From the IMG/VR virus record IMGVR_UViG_3300023174_000673, positions 1-22,618 of that record: 22,618 bases of DNA. One strand, written 5' to 3'. This DNA comes from a virus. The position numbers and the translations under genes were made by a program. Each line of letters opens with the position of its first letter. Position 1 is the stretch's first letter. Positions 5,833 to 13,714 of the stretch are shown here, one piece after another. Below the pieces are notes generated by a model that made no database searches, had not been told where the DNA came from, and saw only the letters and a list, made by a program, of their open reading frames with translations.

Positions 5833-6348
5833 TTATGGTGCCGATTGGTTATCTGGATAATCCCAAACTCTGGATTTGAATACTGGTTGTCCTCGTTTAT
5901 CAACAAATCTTTCGGTTGGAAGTAAAGATACTTCTCTCCATTCACTTTCTGGGACCTTGAAAAAATGACTACCTACACCAGAAAAAAGATAACTATGTAA
6001 AGTTTTTCTTGGTGCATTCACATTTCCTGATTTATTTATGTACGAAGCAGCAACTCCCCCACGGTACTGTGGATTTAGATAATGAAGGTTAGAACCAAAG
6101 AATGATCCTTTTCTTGGATTGACTTCAATAATATATGTTAGTGGTTGTCTGTCCCAAAATTGATACTTTTGTGGATATTTTGCGGAGTACATAAAAAATA
6201 CTAAATCACCAGGAGTAATAAAGTGTGTATCAATTTCACTTATATCTTCATCTTGATAGTTTGATAACTCATTCATCAATCGATTTGTGTACCAATCAGT
6301 AGAACGATATTTTTTTCCTGCTTCTTTAAGTATTTTATCGGCAATCAT
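5833..6348 (-). CDS. Conserved-looking phage protein of unknown function between gp4 and gp48
   Basis: 171 residues; I cannot assign it. The N-terminal helix-rich part (MIADKILKEAGKKY...WYTNRLMNELSNYQ) precedes a beta-rich part with TPGDLVFFMYSAKYP, PLTYIIEVNPRKG and FFGSNLHYLNPQYRGG, ending near the middle with ArgLys-rich APRKTLHSYLF. The pattern 'GDLVFF..Y...PLTYIIEV...FFGSNLHYL' recalls a small beta-barrel family seen in other tailed phages, sometimes placed with head or tail completion proteins. In T4 the DNA end-protector gene 2 is next to gene 4, but I see no sequence support for calling this gp2. It overlaps the gp4 stop by ATGA (6345-6348) and abuts gp48, so a structural or assembly role is likely. 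Confidence 0.7.
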   Translation of the reverse strand: MIADKILKEAGKKYRSTDWYTNRLMNELSNYQDEDISEIDTHFITPGDLVFFMYSAKYPQKYQFWDRQPLTYIIEVNPRKGSFFGSNLHYLNPQYRGGVAASYINKSGNVNAPRKTLHSYLFSGVGSHFFKVPESEWREVSLLPTERFVDKRGQPVFKSRVWDYPDNQSAP

Positions 6349-6806
6349 ATCTGAATTCCCAAATCACGTTCAGTAAAAATACGGAATTCCCAGTTTCTAT
6401 CTTTGCAATATTCACGACAAGCTTCCCATTTTGCTTGATTTACTACCCAAGTTTTAACTGAATATGCCCAAGATTTTGTTCGTTTTGGTGGATTTGTGGG
6501 TGGTTCTTTTAGATCTTTTGCTGGTTTGATTTCTACGACTACTATTCTTATATTTGCATCTTTATCTTTATATTTAAGTTTCATATCTGGAAAATATCTA
6601 TGAACTTTATTATCTATTGGTGATACATAAGGAACCCAAAACTCTTCACTTTGATATGAGATGACATTTTCTGTTAAATCACAATATTGAAACATCTTTA
6701 ATTCATAAGAAGATCTATAAATAATATTTGTTGGATCTCCGTTATATTTCTGTGGATTTTTTGGTTTGAACTTTCCTTGTTTATAGTTTTTGCTCTGACC
6801 AGACAT
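6345..6806 (-). CDS. gp4: Head completion protein gp4 (nuclease-fold)
   Basis: 153 residues, close to T4 gp4 (150). gp4 acts at the portal end of filled heads before tail joining. Visible family features: KFKPKNPQKYNGDPTNIIYRSSYELKMF at the N-terminus, VPYVSPIDNKVHRYFPDMKL in the middle and VVVEIKPAK after it. The order E (in SSYELK), D (in FPDMKL) and E-X-K (VEIKP) resembles a TnsA/PD-(D/E)XK nuclease core, as proposed for this family. It is the first gene of the minus-strand operon, with a late-type promoter 22 bases upstream of its ATG (6829-6836 minus). Its stop overlaps the next start. Confidence 0.88.
   Translation of the reverse strand: MSGQSKNYKQGKFKPKNPQKYNGDPTNIIYRSSYELKMFQYCDLTENVISYQSEEFWVPYVSPIDNKVHRYFPDMKLKYKDKDANIRIVVVEIKPAKDLKEPPTNPPKRTKSWAYSVKTWVVNQAKWEACREYCKDRNWEFRIFTERDLGIQI
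6716..6723 (+). promoter_or_regulatory. Possible late promoter for the plus-strand tail operon
   Basis: TATAAATA, an exact late core match on the plus strand, 115 bases before the gene at 6839 but inside gp4 coding (antisense). The short divergent gap (6807-6838) shows no plus-strand match, so this could drive the tail operon. The distance is unlike the 12-24 bases seen elsewhere, so chance is a real alternative. Confidence 0.3.
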
Positions 6807-6828
6807 ACATAGTATAAGGAATTATACA

Positions 6829-6836
6829 TATTTATC
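6829..6836 (-). promoter_or_regulatory. Late promoter of the gp4-gp48-gp53 operon
   Basis: On the minus strand this reads GATAAATA, seven of eight T4 late core bases, in the 32-base gap between divergent genes. Its distance to the gp4 ATG is 22 bases, matching the other late-type motifs in the window. Confidence 0.68.
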
Positions 6837-6838
6837 AA

Positions 6839-7588
6839 ATGTCTCCAGCTCCTAATAGGGGAAAGCCAAATATAGGACCTTTATATGTTAGGATGACTAC
6901 TCCATCTCCAGGAGGAGTGCTTCCTGGAGCAAGAGATATATTTGGAAAACTTTCAGTTACGAGTCAATTTAAAGTATCTCTTCAGCTTAATAATGCAGAT
7001 AGAGAACTGATGGGTTGGTTGAGAACATGTGAATTGACTAATGATGTGAGAGTTGCAAATACATTTGATTTCTTTTGTTCCGAAACTGCACTTCCTGGTG
7101 CAACATTTGATATGGCAGAAGAAAGTGGAAGTCGTCAAGGAATTATAGAAAGATTTCCAACAAGAAGAATATATCCAGATTTTACAATGACTTTCTATGT
7201 TGATTATGATTATAAATTGATTCGTTTATTTGAAGAATGGATGAATTATATTAATCCAATTTATGATTCATCGGGAATAGTTCCTCCAGATGCAAGAGGA
7301 CAAGGAAATGCAAAAGATAGTCCAAACTTTTTTAGATTTAAGTATCCCGATAGTTATAAAAGAATTATTTCGGTTACTAAGTTTGAAAGAGATTTTTTAG
7401 AAAATCCAAATAAAAAAGGTGGAATAACTTTATCTCCTCCTTCATTGACTTATAGGATGATTGATTCATTTCCTACAAATATTACTGCAATTCCAGTTAC
7501 TTATGAAGGAAGTACGATTACAAAAACAACAGTATCTTTTAATTACACAAGATATGTGATTGAAAAACATAATGGGTCCAGGACATAA
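6839..7588 (+). CDS. Tail-tube-fold baseplate protein (gp54/tube initiator-like)
   Basis: 249 residues, with a pattern typical of phage tail tube and tube-initiator proteins: FDFFCSETALPGATFDMAE, IIERFPTRRIYPDFTMTFYV, LIRLFEEWMNYI with NPIYD, and near the end FPTNITAIPVTYEGSTITKT followed by VSFNYTRYVI. The LPG (position ~84) and 'DFTMTFYVD' strand are the repeated signature of this fold. In T4 the equivalent step is gp54, which with gp48 templates tube assembly on the baseplate. I cannot exclude a different tube-like hub component. First gene of the plus-strand operon, divergent from gp4. Confidence 0.62.
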   Translation: MSPAPNRGKPNIGPLYVRMTTPSPGGVLPGARDIFGKLSVTSQFKVSLQLNNADRELMGWLRTCELTNDVRVANTFDFFCSETALPGATFDMAEESGSRQGIIERFPTRRIYPDFTMTFYVDYDYKLIRLFEEWMNYINPIYDSSGIVPPDARGQGNAKDSPNFFRFKYPDSYKRIISVTKFERDFLENPNKKGGITLSPPSLTYRMIDSFPTNITAIPVTYEGSTITKTTVSFNYTRYVIEKHNGSRT

Positions 7589-7594
7589 TAAATA
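7587..7594 (+). promoter_or_regulatory. Late promoter before gp26
   Basis: AATAAATA overlaps the end of the preceding gene and lies 21 bases before the gp26 ATG at 7616. It fits the NATAAATA form and the spacing of the window's other late motifs. Confidence 0.6.
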
Positions 7595-7615
7595 ACATTA
7601 CTGTAATTGTATAAC

Positions 7616-8344
7616 ATGACTTTACCAAAAATACCTACACCGACTTTTGAGTTGGAATTGCCATCAACAGGAAAAACAATTAAATATCGTCCTTTTTTGG
7701 TCAAAGAGGAAAAGATATTACTTCTTGCACTTGAAAGTCAAGAAACAAAACAGATTACAAATGCAATTAAACAAGTAATAAAAGATTGTATTTTAACTAG
7801 GTCCATTAAAGTAGAAGAACTACCTACCTTTGATATTGAATATATTTTCTTGAATGTTCGTGGAAAATCAGTTGGGGAAAGTGTAGACTTAATTATTGCT
7901 TGTAGTGATGATGGTGAAACTCAAGTTCCGGTAACGATTTATATTGACGAGATAAAAGTCCAAAAAGATGAAACTCATACAACTGATATTCGTCTTGATG
8001 ATAATTTAACTTTGAGAATGAAATATCCTTCACTTGATCAATTTATTAAGTCTAATTTTAATTTTAGTGAAGAAAAAACAATTTCAAATATTGATGAATC
8101 TTTTGATATTATTGCATCTTGTATTGATATGGTTTTTACACAAGAAGATAGTTGGGCTGCAGCAGATTGTACAAAGAAAGAACTAAAGGATTGGATTGAA
8201 ACGATGGACACAAAACAATTTAAAATGATTGAGAATTTCTTTGAGACTATGCCAAAACTTGCTCATACTATTAAAGTTATAAATCCAAAAACTGAGGTTG
8301 AAAATGAAGTAACGTTGGAGGGATTAACAAGTTTTTTCGGCTGA
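7616..8344 (+). CDS. gp26: Baseplate hub assembly protein gp26 (tail assembly chaperone-like)
   Basis: 242 residues against 208 in T4. gp26 is needed for hub assembly but is not clearly a virion component, like a chaperone. Family-type features are the N-terminal LPKIPTPTFELELPSTGK and IKYRPFLVKEEKILLLALES, then central QVIKDCI and IEYIFLNVRGKSVGE, and the C-terminal DWIETMDTKQFKMIENFFET. I use the ATG at 7616 because the TTG at 7607 lies too close to the late promoter. The final codons (SerPhePheGly-stop) lie in the slippery run T-TTT-TTC (8332-8338), from which a -1 shift enters the next ORF without a stop; see the frameshift feature. Expected product pair: short gp26 and an extended form of about 303 residues. 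Confidence 0.83.
   Translation: MTLPKIPTPTFELELPSTGKTIKYRPFLVKEEKILLLALESQETKQITNAIKQVIKDCILTRSIKVEELPTFDIEYIFLNVRGKSVGESVDLIIACSDDGETQVPVTIYIDEIKVQKDETHTTDIRLDDNLTLRMKYPSLDQFIKSNFNFSEEKTISNIDESFDIIASCIDMVFTQEDSWAAADCTKKELKDWIETMDTKQFKMIENFFETMPKLAHTIKVINPKTEVENEVTLEGLTSFFG
8318..8338 (+). promoter_or_regulatory. Candidate programmed -1 ribosomal frameshift site
   Basis: T-TTT-TTC (8332-8338) is a classic X-XXY-YYZ slippery heptamer in the gp26 frame, two codons before its stop (8342-8344). The -1 frame then reads CGG CTG ATT ATG and runs straight into the ORF at 8347-8523. GGAGGG (8318-8323) lies eight bases upstream, the kind of internal Shine-Dalgarno that stimulates -1 shifting in bacterial dnaX. 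No strong downstream hairpin is evident; ATATG/CATAT around 8356-8375 is weak. Confidence 0.68.
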
Positions 8345-8346
8345 TT

Positions 8347-8523
8347 ATGGCTCATATGGAATTGGAGTCATATTTTAGACTTAATTTTGCACTTTTGCAA
8401 TTTCATAAATGGCATTTGAGTGAAGTAGAAAATTTGATGCCCTGGGAAAGGGATATATATGTCGCATTATTACAACAGCATATAGAAGAAGAAAATCTAA
8501 AACAACAACAAAATGGCTCTTAA
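8347..8523 (+). CDS. Short tail assembly chaperone extension downstream of gp26
   Basis: 58 codons from the ATG at 8347, three bases after the gp26 stop, and overlapping the next gene start by 11 bases. The protein (MAHMELESYFRLN...FHKWHLSEVENLMPWERD..) carries the pattern H-W-X-L-S-E-(V/I)-X-X-L-X-P-W-E-R with a Glu-rich end (IEEENLKQ), like the second component of tail assembly chaperone pairs (lambda G/GT type) in many tailed phages. It sits where T4-like phages have gene 51. It may be made as a separate product by reinitiation, as a gp26 fusion by -1 frameshift, or both. No Shine-Dalgarno lies at proper spacing before 8347, which favours coupling or frameshifting. Confidence 0.7.
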   Translation: MAHMELESYFRLNFALLQFHKWHLSEVENLMPWERDIYVALLQQHIEEENLKQQQNGS

Positions 8524-10333
8524 ATCTGTTTTATCTCCGGAAAAAATAACAGGGAAATCTAATAAGGGTGTTTTGTCTGCTCGAAAATTTATTTCTGGTG
8601 GTTCTTCTTTAGGTGGTTCTGTATTTGGTAATGCGGCAAATAAGATTGTTAATTTTCAGAGATCTGGAGTTCAACCATCTCCAGTTGATGTTGGTAGTAT
8701 TATAAAAACTATATCTGCAGGAGTAGTCAATAATTATAACAATCAAGCACAAAGTATTAATAATTCAGTCACTAATATAATCAGTAAAAGTGTAAGTAAT
8801 TTATCAAAAGATTATCAGGATAGAATTAAAAAAGTAGATGAAGCAAAACCAACTGGAGTTCTTCAAAAGATTTTAGGTCTTTATAAAGACGTAATTGGTT
8901 TTATACAATTCTTTGGAAAAAGAAAATTTGTAGATGGATTAAGAGATAACTTAAAGGCACTTCAAAAATCATTTACTGATAGTTTTGAAGTTGCAAAACT
9001 TATTCGTCAGGCAATTATTAAAATTGTAAAACAACTATCCAATCTTCCAAAAGCATCACCATCTGGAGGTGGAGGAATAAATCTTGATGTTGATATTCCT
9101 GGTGGTGGATTGAAGAAATCTGCCCCAAGAGGTCTTGGAAGAATGATGAGAAGAGTTGGTGGTAAGGGTAGAATGCTTGCTCTTGGTGCTGGTGCTCTTG
9201 GATTGGGTGCTGCTGGTGGTGCAGCAGTAAATGCTCTTTCAGGAAGTGATGCAATACAACCTGGTGGTGCTGCTCCTGAAATACCTGGAAATATAGTTGA
9301 TAGTTTAAGTAGTATTATTGATAGATTTGCACGAGCAATTGATAGTTTAGTCAAAGGTGGTTCTGGTAAGACTTCAGGATCTTCTTCTGGTAGCAGTAGT
9401 GGAAGTGCAGCAAAACCAGCGGAAAAGGGTGCTCCTGGTGATACTTCTGGTGCTCCTGGTGCTCCTGATAATAATATTCAAGCTTCTCCTGGGGGAGCAA
9501 AAACAGCAGAAGAACTGGCATTAATACAAACAGTAATGCAACGAGAAGGTGCGGATTATACAACTGTTTATGGTGGAAAAAAAGTTCCACAATTAACAGA
9601 AATGACATTGGGGGAATTGTACCAAGCATCAAAATTAGGAGGAACAGATCGACTTCCTTCCAGGTTAGGTGGTGGAGTTATTCCTTATGCAAAAGATCAA
9701 TATAATTCTAGTGCTACTGGTGCCCCACAACTAATGCCAGATACTCTTAAAGGATTACTTAACTCTGGAAAATTCAAAGAAAATCAAAAATTTACTAAAG
9801 AAGTACAAAATGAAATAATTCTTCAACTTGCGAGACAGAAAAATGTAGATCCGACAAAAAAATTAACTGAGAGTGATATGTCGAAGCTTGGCGGCACATG
9901 GGCCAGTTTTACTCCCCAATACGGACAGTCTAAAAATACAGCTTCATCTACACTTAATGTGTATCAAAAAAATCTAGAAAGAATTAAAAAAGAAGGATTT
10001 GTACCACAAGCAGCACCACAAGTACAAGCAGCACCACAAGTACAAGCACAAGCAGCACCACAAGTACAAGCACAAGCAGCACCAGGAACACAAGCACAAG
10101 TAGCACAAAGAGTATCAACTGTCTCTCAACCAGCACAAACACAACCACAAGTAAATTATCTTCCTATTAATATGGGTGGAGGACAGCAGCCGCAACAATC
10201 AGGAGGCGGCGGTCTTTCGGTCCCATCACCAGTACAGCAATCTGGACCTACAGTACCATCTCTTTCTGCTACAAATCCAGATAATTTCTTGGTTCTTTAT
10301 TCAAGAATGGTTTATAATATTGTGGACGGATAA
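8513..10333 (+). CDS. Large tail protein with lambda R-like lytic transglycosylase domain (tape measure candidate)
   Basis: 606 residues. The N-terminal ~180 are helical and polar (VVNNYNNQAQSINNS, DYQDRIKKVDEA), followed by a Gly/Ala hydrophobic segment (about 222-242) and a Ser/Gly/Pro-rich linker. Residues ~333-485 resemble lambda endolysin R (GH104 transglycosylase): E345 in VMQREGADYTTVYGGK matches the catalytic Glu segment SEGTD..; SATGAPQLMPDTL (400-412) matches STGAGRYQLL; TWASFTPQYGQSK (462-474) matches IWASLPGAGYGQ. So it probably opens peptidoglycan on injection. A Gln-Ala-Pro repeat linker (about 498-530) follows. Size, helical N-terminus, hydrophobic segment and place before gp27 also suit a tape measure protein (T4 gp29 is 590), but that is inference. 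The ATG overlaps the previous ORF. Confidence 0.7.
   Translation: MALKSVLSPEKITGKSNKGVLSARKFISGGSSLGGSVFGNAANKIVNFQRSGVQPSPVDVGSIIKTISAGVVNNYNNQAQSINNSVTNIISKSVSNLSKDYQDRIKKVDEAKPTGVLQKILGLYKDVIGFIQFFGKRKFVDGLRDNLKALQKSFTDSFEVAKLIRQAIIKIVKQLSNLPKASPSGGGGINLDVDIPGGGLKKSAPRGLGRMMRRVGGKGRMLALGAGALGLGAAGGAAVNALSGSDAIQPGGAAPEIPGNIVDSLSSIIDRFARAIDSLVKGGSGKTSGSSSGSSSGSAAKPAEKGAPGDTSGAPGAPDNNIQASPGGAKTAEELALIQTVMQREGADYTTVYGGKKVPQLTEMTLGELYQASKLGGTDRLPSRLGGGVIPYAKDQYNSSATGAPQLMPDTLKGLLNSGKFKENQKFTKEVQNEIILQLARQKNVDPTKKLTESDMSKLGGTWASFTPQYGQSKNTASSTLNVYQKNLERIKKEGFVPQAAPQVQAAPQVQAQAAPQVQAQAAPGTQAQVAQRVSTVSQPAQTQPQVNYLPINMGGGQQPQQSGGGGLSVPSPVQQSGPTVPSLSATNPDNFLVLYSRMVYNIVDG
10006..10105 (+). repeat. 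In-frame Gln-Ala-Pro tandem repeat
   Basis: Imperfect copies of CAAGCAGCACCACAAGTA, giving PQVQAAPQVQAQAAPQV and variants. Encodes a low-complexity, probably flexible linker behind the transglycosylase domain. Codons are nearly identical between copies, so recent expansion is likely. Confidence 0.8.
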
Positions 10334-12393
10334 TGGCTAAACTTCTTTCTTCTCCAATTGTTTCTGCTTCAAATAATATTGTTCTTTTTGCGAAGGGAAC
10401 AAAAAATCTTCCCAAAGTGCAGAAGGGATTAGTTCAATTTAATCAGTTTTTACAAATCAAAACTGTTGAACTTGAAAGAACTAAACTTCCAGATAAGAAA
10501 AAAATTAAAGAACTTGCAAATCTGAATGTTGTATCTACGTTTGGTTCTGCTGGTGGATTGTTGGGTAGATTGGCAAGTGGTGCTCTTGATGTTGCTGGTT
10601 TCTTGGGAAATTTCTTTCCATCGAGAGGAAAACTTGGAAAACCAAAACCCGTAAAGGGAATAAAACCACCCAAACCAGTAGTTAGAGGACCGAAATTAAA
10701 ACTTGGCGGAATAAGAGCACTTGGTGTTGTAAATGCTTTATTTGCTGGAGTTGATTTTGCGACTGGACTTCAAGAAGGAGAAAGTGTAGGAAAAGCAGCA
10801 GCAGGTGCTGGTGGTTCTCTTGCTGGAAGTTTGCTTGGTGGAGCAATCGGTCAAGCATTAATTCCTATTCCTGGAGTTGGATTTGTTCTTGGTAGTATGG
10901 CTGGTGGATTTTTGGGTGGTTATGCTTCTGATAGAGTATATGAAGGCGGAAGTTTACTTAAAGAAAAACTAACCGGAAGATTAAAAAAACAACAAGAAAA
11001 ACAAAAAGTACTTACAGGAGATAAAAATAGTTTTTCCGATGTAATTAGTAAGTTTAGTGGTGCTGTGAGTAAATTTGAAAGAGGAGTTGCTTCTGGTTTA
11101 TTTGGTTCTGTTTCTAATGCTGGTATGGGTTCCTCTCAAGAAGGTACGACAGAATATGGAGAATATGGAAATCGTAATGAAATTCCAAGTCAAACTCCAG
11201 GAGAAATGCAAGATTTAAATGCAACTGGAGGTACTACTCCAAGTTCTAATCCAATTACAGGAAAATATGGAGAACAAAGAAGCGGACATATACATGCTGG
11301 AGTGGATTATGCTCCACCAGCAGGAACACCAATTAGTGTAATACAACCGGGAAGTGTTTCAAGTGCAGAGTTTAGAGACAATGGATATGGAAATCAAGTT
11401 AAAGTAGATCATCCAGGTGGAGTGAGTAGTTTTTATGCACATTTGAGTTCAATTTCAGTTAAAGTTGGGCAACAAGTATCCCCAGGAACTGTCATCGGAA
11501 AGGTTGGCAGCACAGGACATTCTACAGGACCACATTTGCATTTTGAGGTTGATGTGAATGGAAAAAGAACAAATCCAACATCATACGCCGATAAACTTTT
11601 TAGATTTGGTGGAAATGTGAAAGTTGCACCAAAAGCATCACCACAATCTTCAATGGTTCCTGGTAGTCAAGGAATAAAACAAGGAAAGGAAAATGTAGTA
11701 ATTGGTGATAGTATTGCAAAGGGTCAAATGGATGCGACTGGAAAAAAAGGAAAGGCAGTTGTTGGTGCTTCTCCAGATAAAGTGATGGGTTATATTAATG
11801 AAATGAATCAAAATGGAAGAATAAAAGGAAATACGGTTGAGTTGTCTTCTGGACTTGCAAATAATGTAAAAGATATTGGAAATGTTCAAAAGCAACTTGA
11901 ATCATTGAAGTCTATGGGTGCTGCTTCTGTTTTGTTATCAGGAACTGCTAAATCTGGAAATAGAAAAGACCAAATACAAGCAAATAATGAACTTGCTGCA
12001 TTAGCAGCAAAATATCCTGGATTTGTAAAGTTTGGTGGTGGATTTACTCCAGGAGCAGATAATGTACATCCTGCTGATGCTGCGGCATATAATAAGCAAT
12101 TAACTGCTATGCAAGCAATAGTACAACCAGCACCACAAGCACAGGTTGTTCCTGCTGCTGCTCCATCAGTACCTCAAGTACAAACTTATCCAACATACAA
12201 TCAACCACAATCAAGTGTAACTGTAATGCCTATAATGATGAGAAGTCAGGGTGGTGGAGGACAACAAAAACCAATGATTATTCCTGGTGGCGGAGGAGGT
12301 GGAGGAACTGTCATTCTTCCTGGTCCGAGTGAAGGTGAATTGGTAAATAGTCTTATGAAAACTATATTACTTACTAATCTTTCGGCAACCTAA
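10333..12393 (+). CDS. Large tail protein with M23 peptidase and SGNH hydrolase domains
   Basis: 686 residues. N-terminal ~270: helical segment, then KPxKxxKPPKPVVRGPKLK linker, then long Gly/Ala hydrophobic stretches (about 155-205, e.g. GSLAGSLLGGAIGQALIPIP), like tape measure membrane segments. Residues ~312-425 are an M23 (LytM-type) metallopeptidase: H321-X3-D325, H370 (FYAHLSS) and H401-X-H403, the full zinc and catalytic set. Residues ~450-600 fit an SGNH hydrolase: G458-D459-S460 (nucleophile), GLANN (507-511), and D576-X2-H579. So one polypeptide could cut peptide cross-links and remove acyl groups from wall or surface glycans. The tail end is Gln/Pro and Gly rich. The ATG overlaps the previous stop (TAATG). 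It may be a second tape measure-like or hub-associated protein. Confidence 0.75.
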   Translation: MAKLLSSPIVSASNNIVLFAKGTKNLPKVQKGLVQFNQFLQIKTVELERTKLPDKKKIKELANLNVVSTFGSAGGLLGRLASGALDVAGFLGNFFPSRGKLGKPKPVKGIKPPKPVVRGPKLKLGGIRALGVVNALFAGVDFATGLQEGESVGKAAAGAGGSLAGSLLGGAIGQALIPIPGVGFVLGSMAGGFLGGYASDRVYEGGSLLKEKLTGRLKKQQEKQKVLTGDKNSFSDVISKFSGAVSKFERGVASGLFGSVSNAGMGSSQEGTTEYGEYGNRNEIPSQTPGEMQDLNATGGTTPSSNPITGKYGEQRSGHIHAGVDYAPPAGTPISVIQPGSVSSAEFRDNGYGNQVKVDHPGGVSSFYAHLSSISVKVGQQVSPGTVIGKVGSTGHSTGPHLHFEVDVNGKRTNPTSYADKLFRFGGNVKVAPKASPQSSMVPGSQGIKQGKENVVIGDSIAKGQMDATGKKGKAVVGASPDKVMGYINEMNQNGRIKGNTVELSSGLANNVKDIGNVQKQLESLKSMGAASVLLSGTAKSGNRKDQIQANNELAALAAKYPGFVKFGGGFTPGADNVHPADAAAYNKQLTAMQAIVQPAPQAQVVPAAAPSVPQVQTYPTYNQPQSSVTVMPIMMRSQGGGGQQKPMIIPGGGGGGGTVILPGPSEGELVNSLMKTILLTNLSAT

Positions 12394-13709
12394 TGTCTAT
12401 ATCAGTCGGCGCATTTAGACCAAATTATTTTGGTATACAATCATTGGATGGAAAAAATAAAGTTGATGTGACTAATTCATTGTTATCATTTGATTATTTT
12501 GAGGATTTATTGTCTCCTTGTATAACCGCAATTGTACAAATTGTAAATTCATCTTCATTGTTTAATATTCTTCCAATTCGTGGTGGCGAAAAGGTTGCGA
12601 TTAGTATTGATACTGCTTTTGGTGAGTTTTTGCTTGATGGTGATGATGCATTATATGTGACGAAAGTGAATGGATTGGACGCACAAACTACAAATGAAAA
12701 TTTTACATTACATATGGTTTCTAGGGAAGGTCTTGCAAATGAAACAGTAAGATGTGAAAAAAAATATAATAGTGCAACAATTGATGTTCATGTAAAAAGT
12801 ATACTAAAAGATACATTAAAAACAAAAAAATTTAATAGTCAAAATATAGAAATAACATCAAATAATTATTCTTTTATTGGAAATAATAAAAAACCATTTC
12901 ATATTTTAACTTGGTTGGGACCAAAATCAGTTCCGGCAACATCAAGTAGAAGTGGAACTTCTGGTGAAGGTGAATATGCGAACGCAAAAGGAACTGCTGG
13001 ATATTTATTTTATGAAAATAAAGATGGATTTAATTTTAGAAGTATTGATAGTTTAGTTGCAAATACCCAAATACAAAATCAAAGTGCAAATAAAGAAAAA
13101 ATAATAACTTACATCTATACTCAAGTTATAGAAAACAATACACAATCTAATGAACTTAAAATATTAAATTATGAATTTGAAAAAAATATAGATTTGATGA
13201 AATCGTTAAGAGTTGGAATGTATTCAAATAAAAGTTATTTTTATGATCTGTATTCAAATAGTTTGGATATTTACAAATATACGTTAAAGGAAGAAATTGG
13301 AAATAAGTTAGGAAACAAAGATATTGCGGTTTCTGATGAATTTGGTGATAGTATTAGTCGTATTATGGTTCGTGTTTCTGATAGAGGTGCTTTAAATAGT
13401 AATGGTACTGTTTCCGATAAAGAAAGAAGTGGTGCTGATATGGCTAAATCTTATTCTAGATATAATATTCTATTTACTCAAGCACTAAATATGGTTGTGC
13501 CTTGTAATGTATCATTAAAAGTTGGAAGCATTATTAATGTAATATTTCCAAAAATAGACACAAAGGAAAACAAAGAATCTGATGATGAGCAGAGTGGTAA
13601 TTATTTAATTAAAGGTTTGAGGCATCATTTTGAAGGAGGGCAAATGGTTACTAGTCTGAGACTAATACGTGATAGTTATGGACTTTATGGACCCAATAAT
13701 ATTTTCTAA
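12393..13709 (+). CDS. gp27: Baseplate hub protein gp27-like
   Basis: 438 residues (T4 gp27: 391). gp27 trimer forms the central hub ring that carries gp5 and continues the tail tube channel. The N-terminal ~230 residues show tube-like beta-strand patterning: LSFDYFEDLLSPCITAIVQI, LPIRGGEKVAISIDTAFGEF and NFTLHMVSREGLANETVR. The middle has KKPFHILTWLGPKS and GYLFYENKDGFNFRSIDSL, a signature I associate with gp27-type hub proteins across myophages. The C-terminus (KVGSIINVIFPKID..SGNYLIKGLRHHFEGGQMVTSLRL) matches the hub-protein end. It follows the hydrolase protein with TAATG overlap, and precedes gp5 with only a small CP12-like gene between. Confidence 0.8.
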   Translation: MSISVGAFRPNYFGIQSLDGKNKVDVTNSLLSFDYFEDLLSPCITAIVQIVNSSSLFNILPIRGGEKVAISIDTAFGEFLLDGDDALYVTKVNGLDAQTTNENFTLHMVSREGLANETVRCEKKYNSATIDVHVKSILKDTLKTKKFNSQNIEITSNNYSFIGNNKKPFHILTWLGPKSVPATSSRSGTSGEGEYANAKGTAGYLFYENKDGFNFRSIDSLVANTQIQNQSANKEKIITYIYTQVIENNTQSNELKILNYEFEKNIDLMKSLRVGMYSNKSYFYDLYSNSLDIYKYTLKEEIGNKLGNKDIAVSDEFGDSISRIMVRVSDRGALNSNGTVSDKERSGADMAKSYSRYNILFTQALNMVVPCNVSLKVGSIINVIFPKIDTKENKESDDEQSGNYLIKGLRHHFEGGQMVTSLRLIRDSYGLYGPNNIF

Positions 13710-13714
13710 AAACT

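Noticed and set aside
5833-6348. DNA end-protector gp2
   Set aside because: Suggested only by being next to gp4; no sequence feature supports it.
9007-9354. Minus-strand ORF of 115 codons
   Set aside because: Antisense shadow of the Gly/Pro-rich part of the 606-residue tail protein; low-complexity, no start signals.
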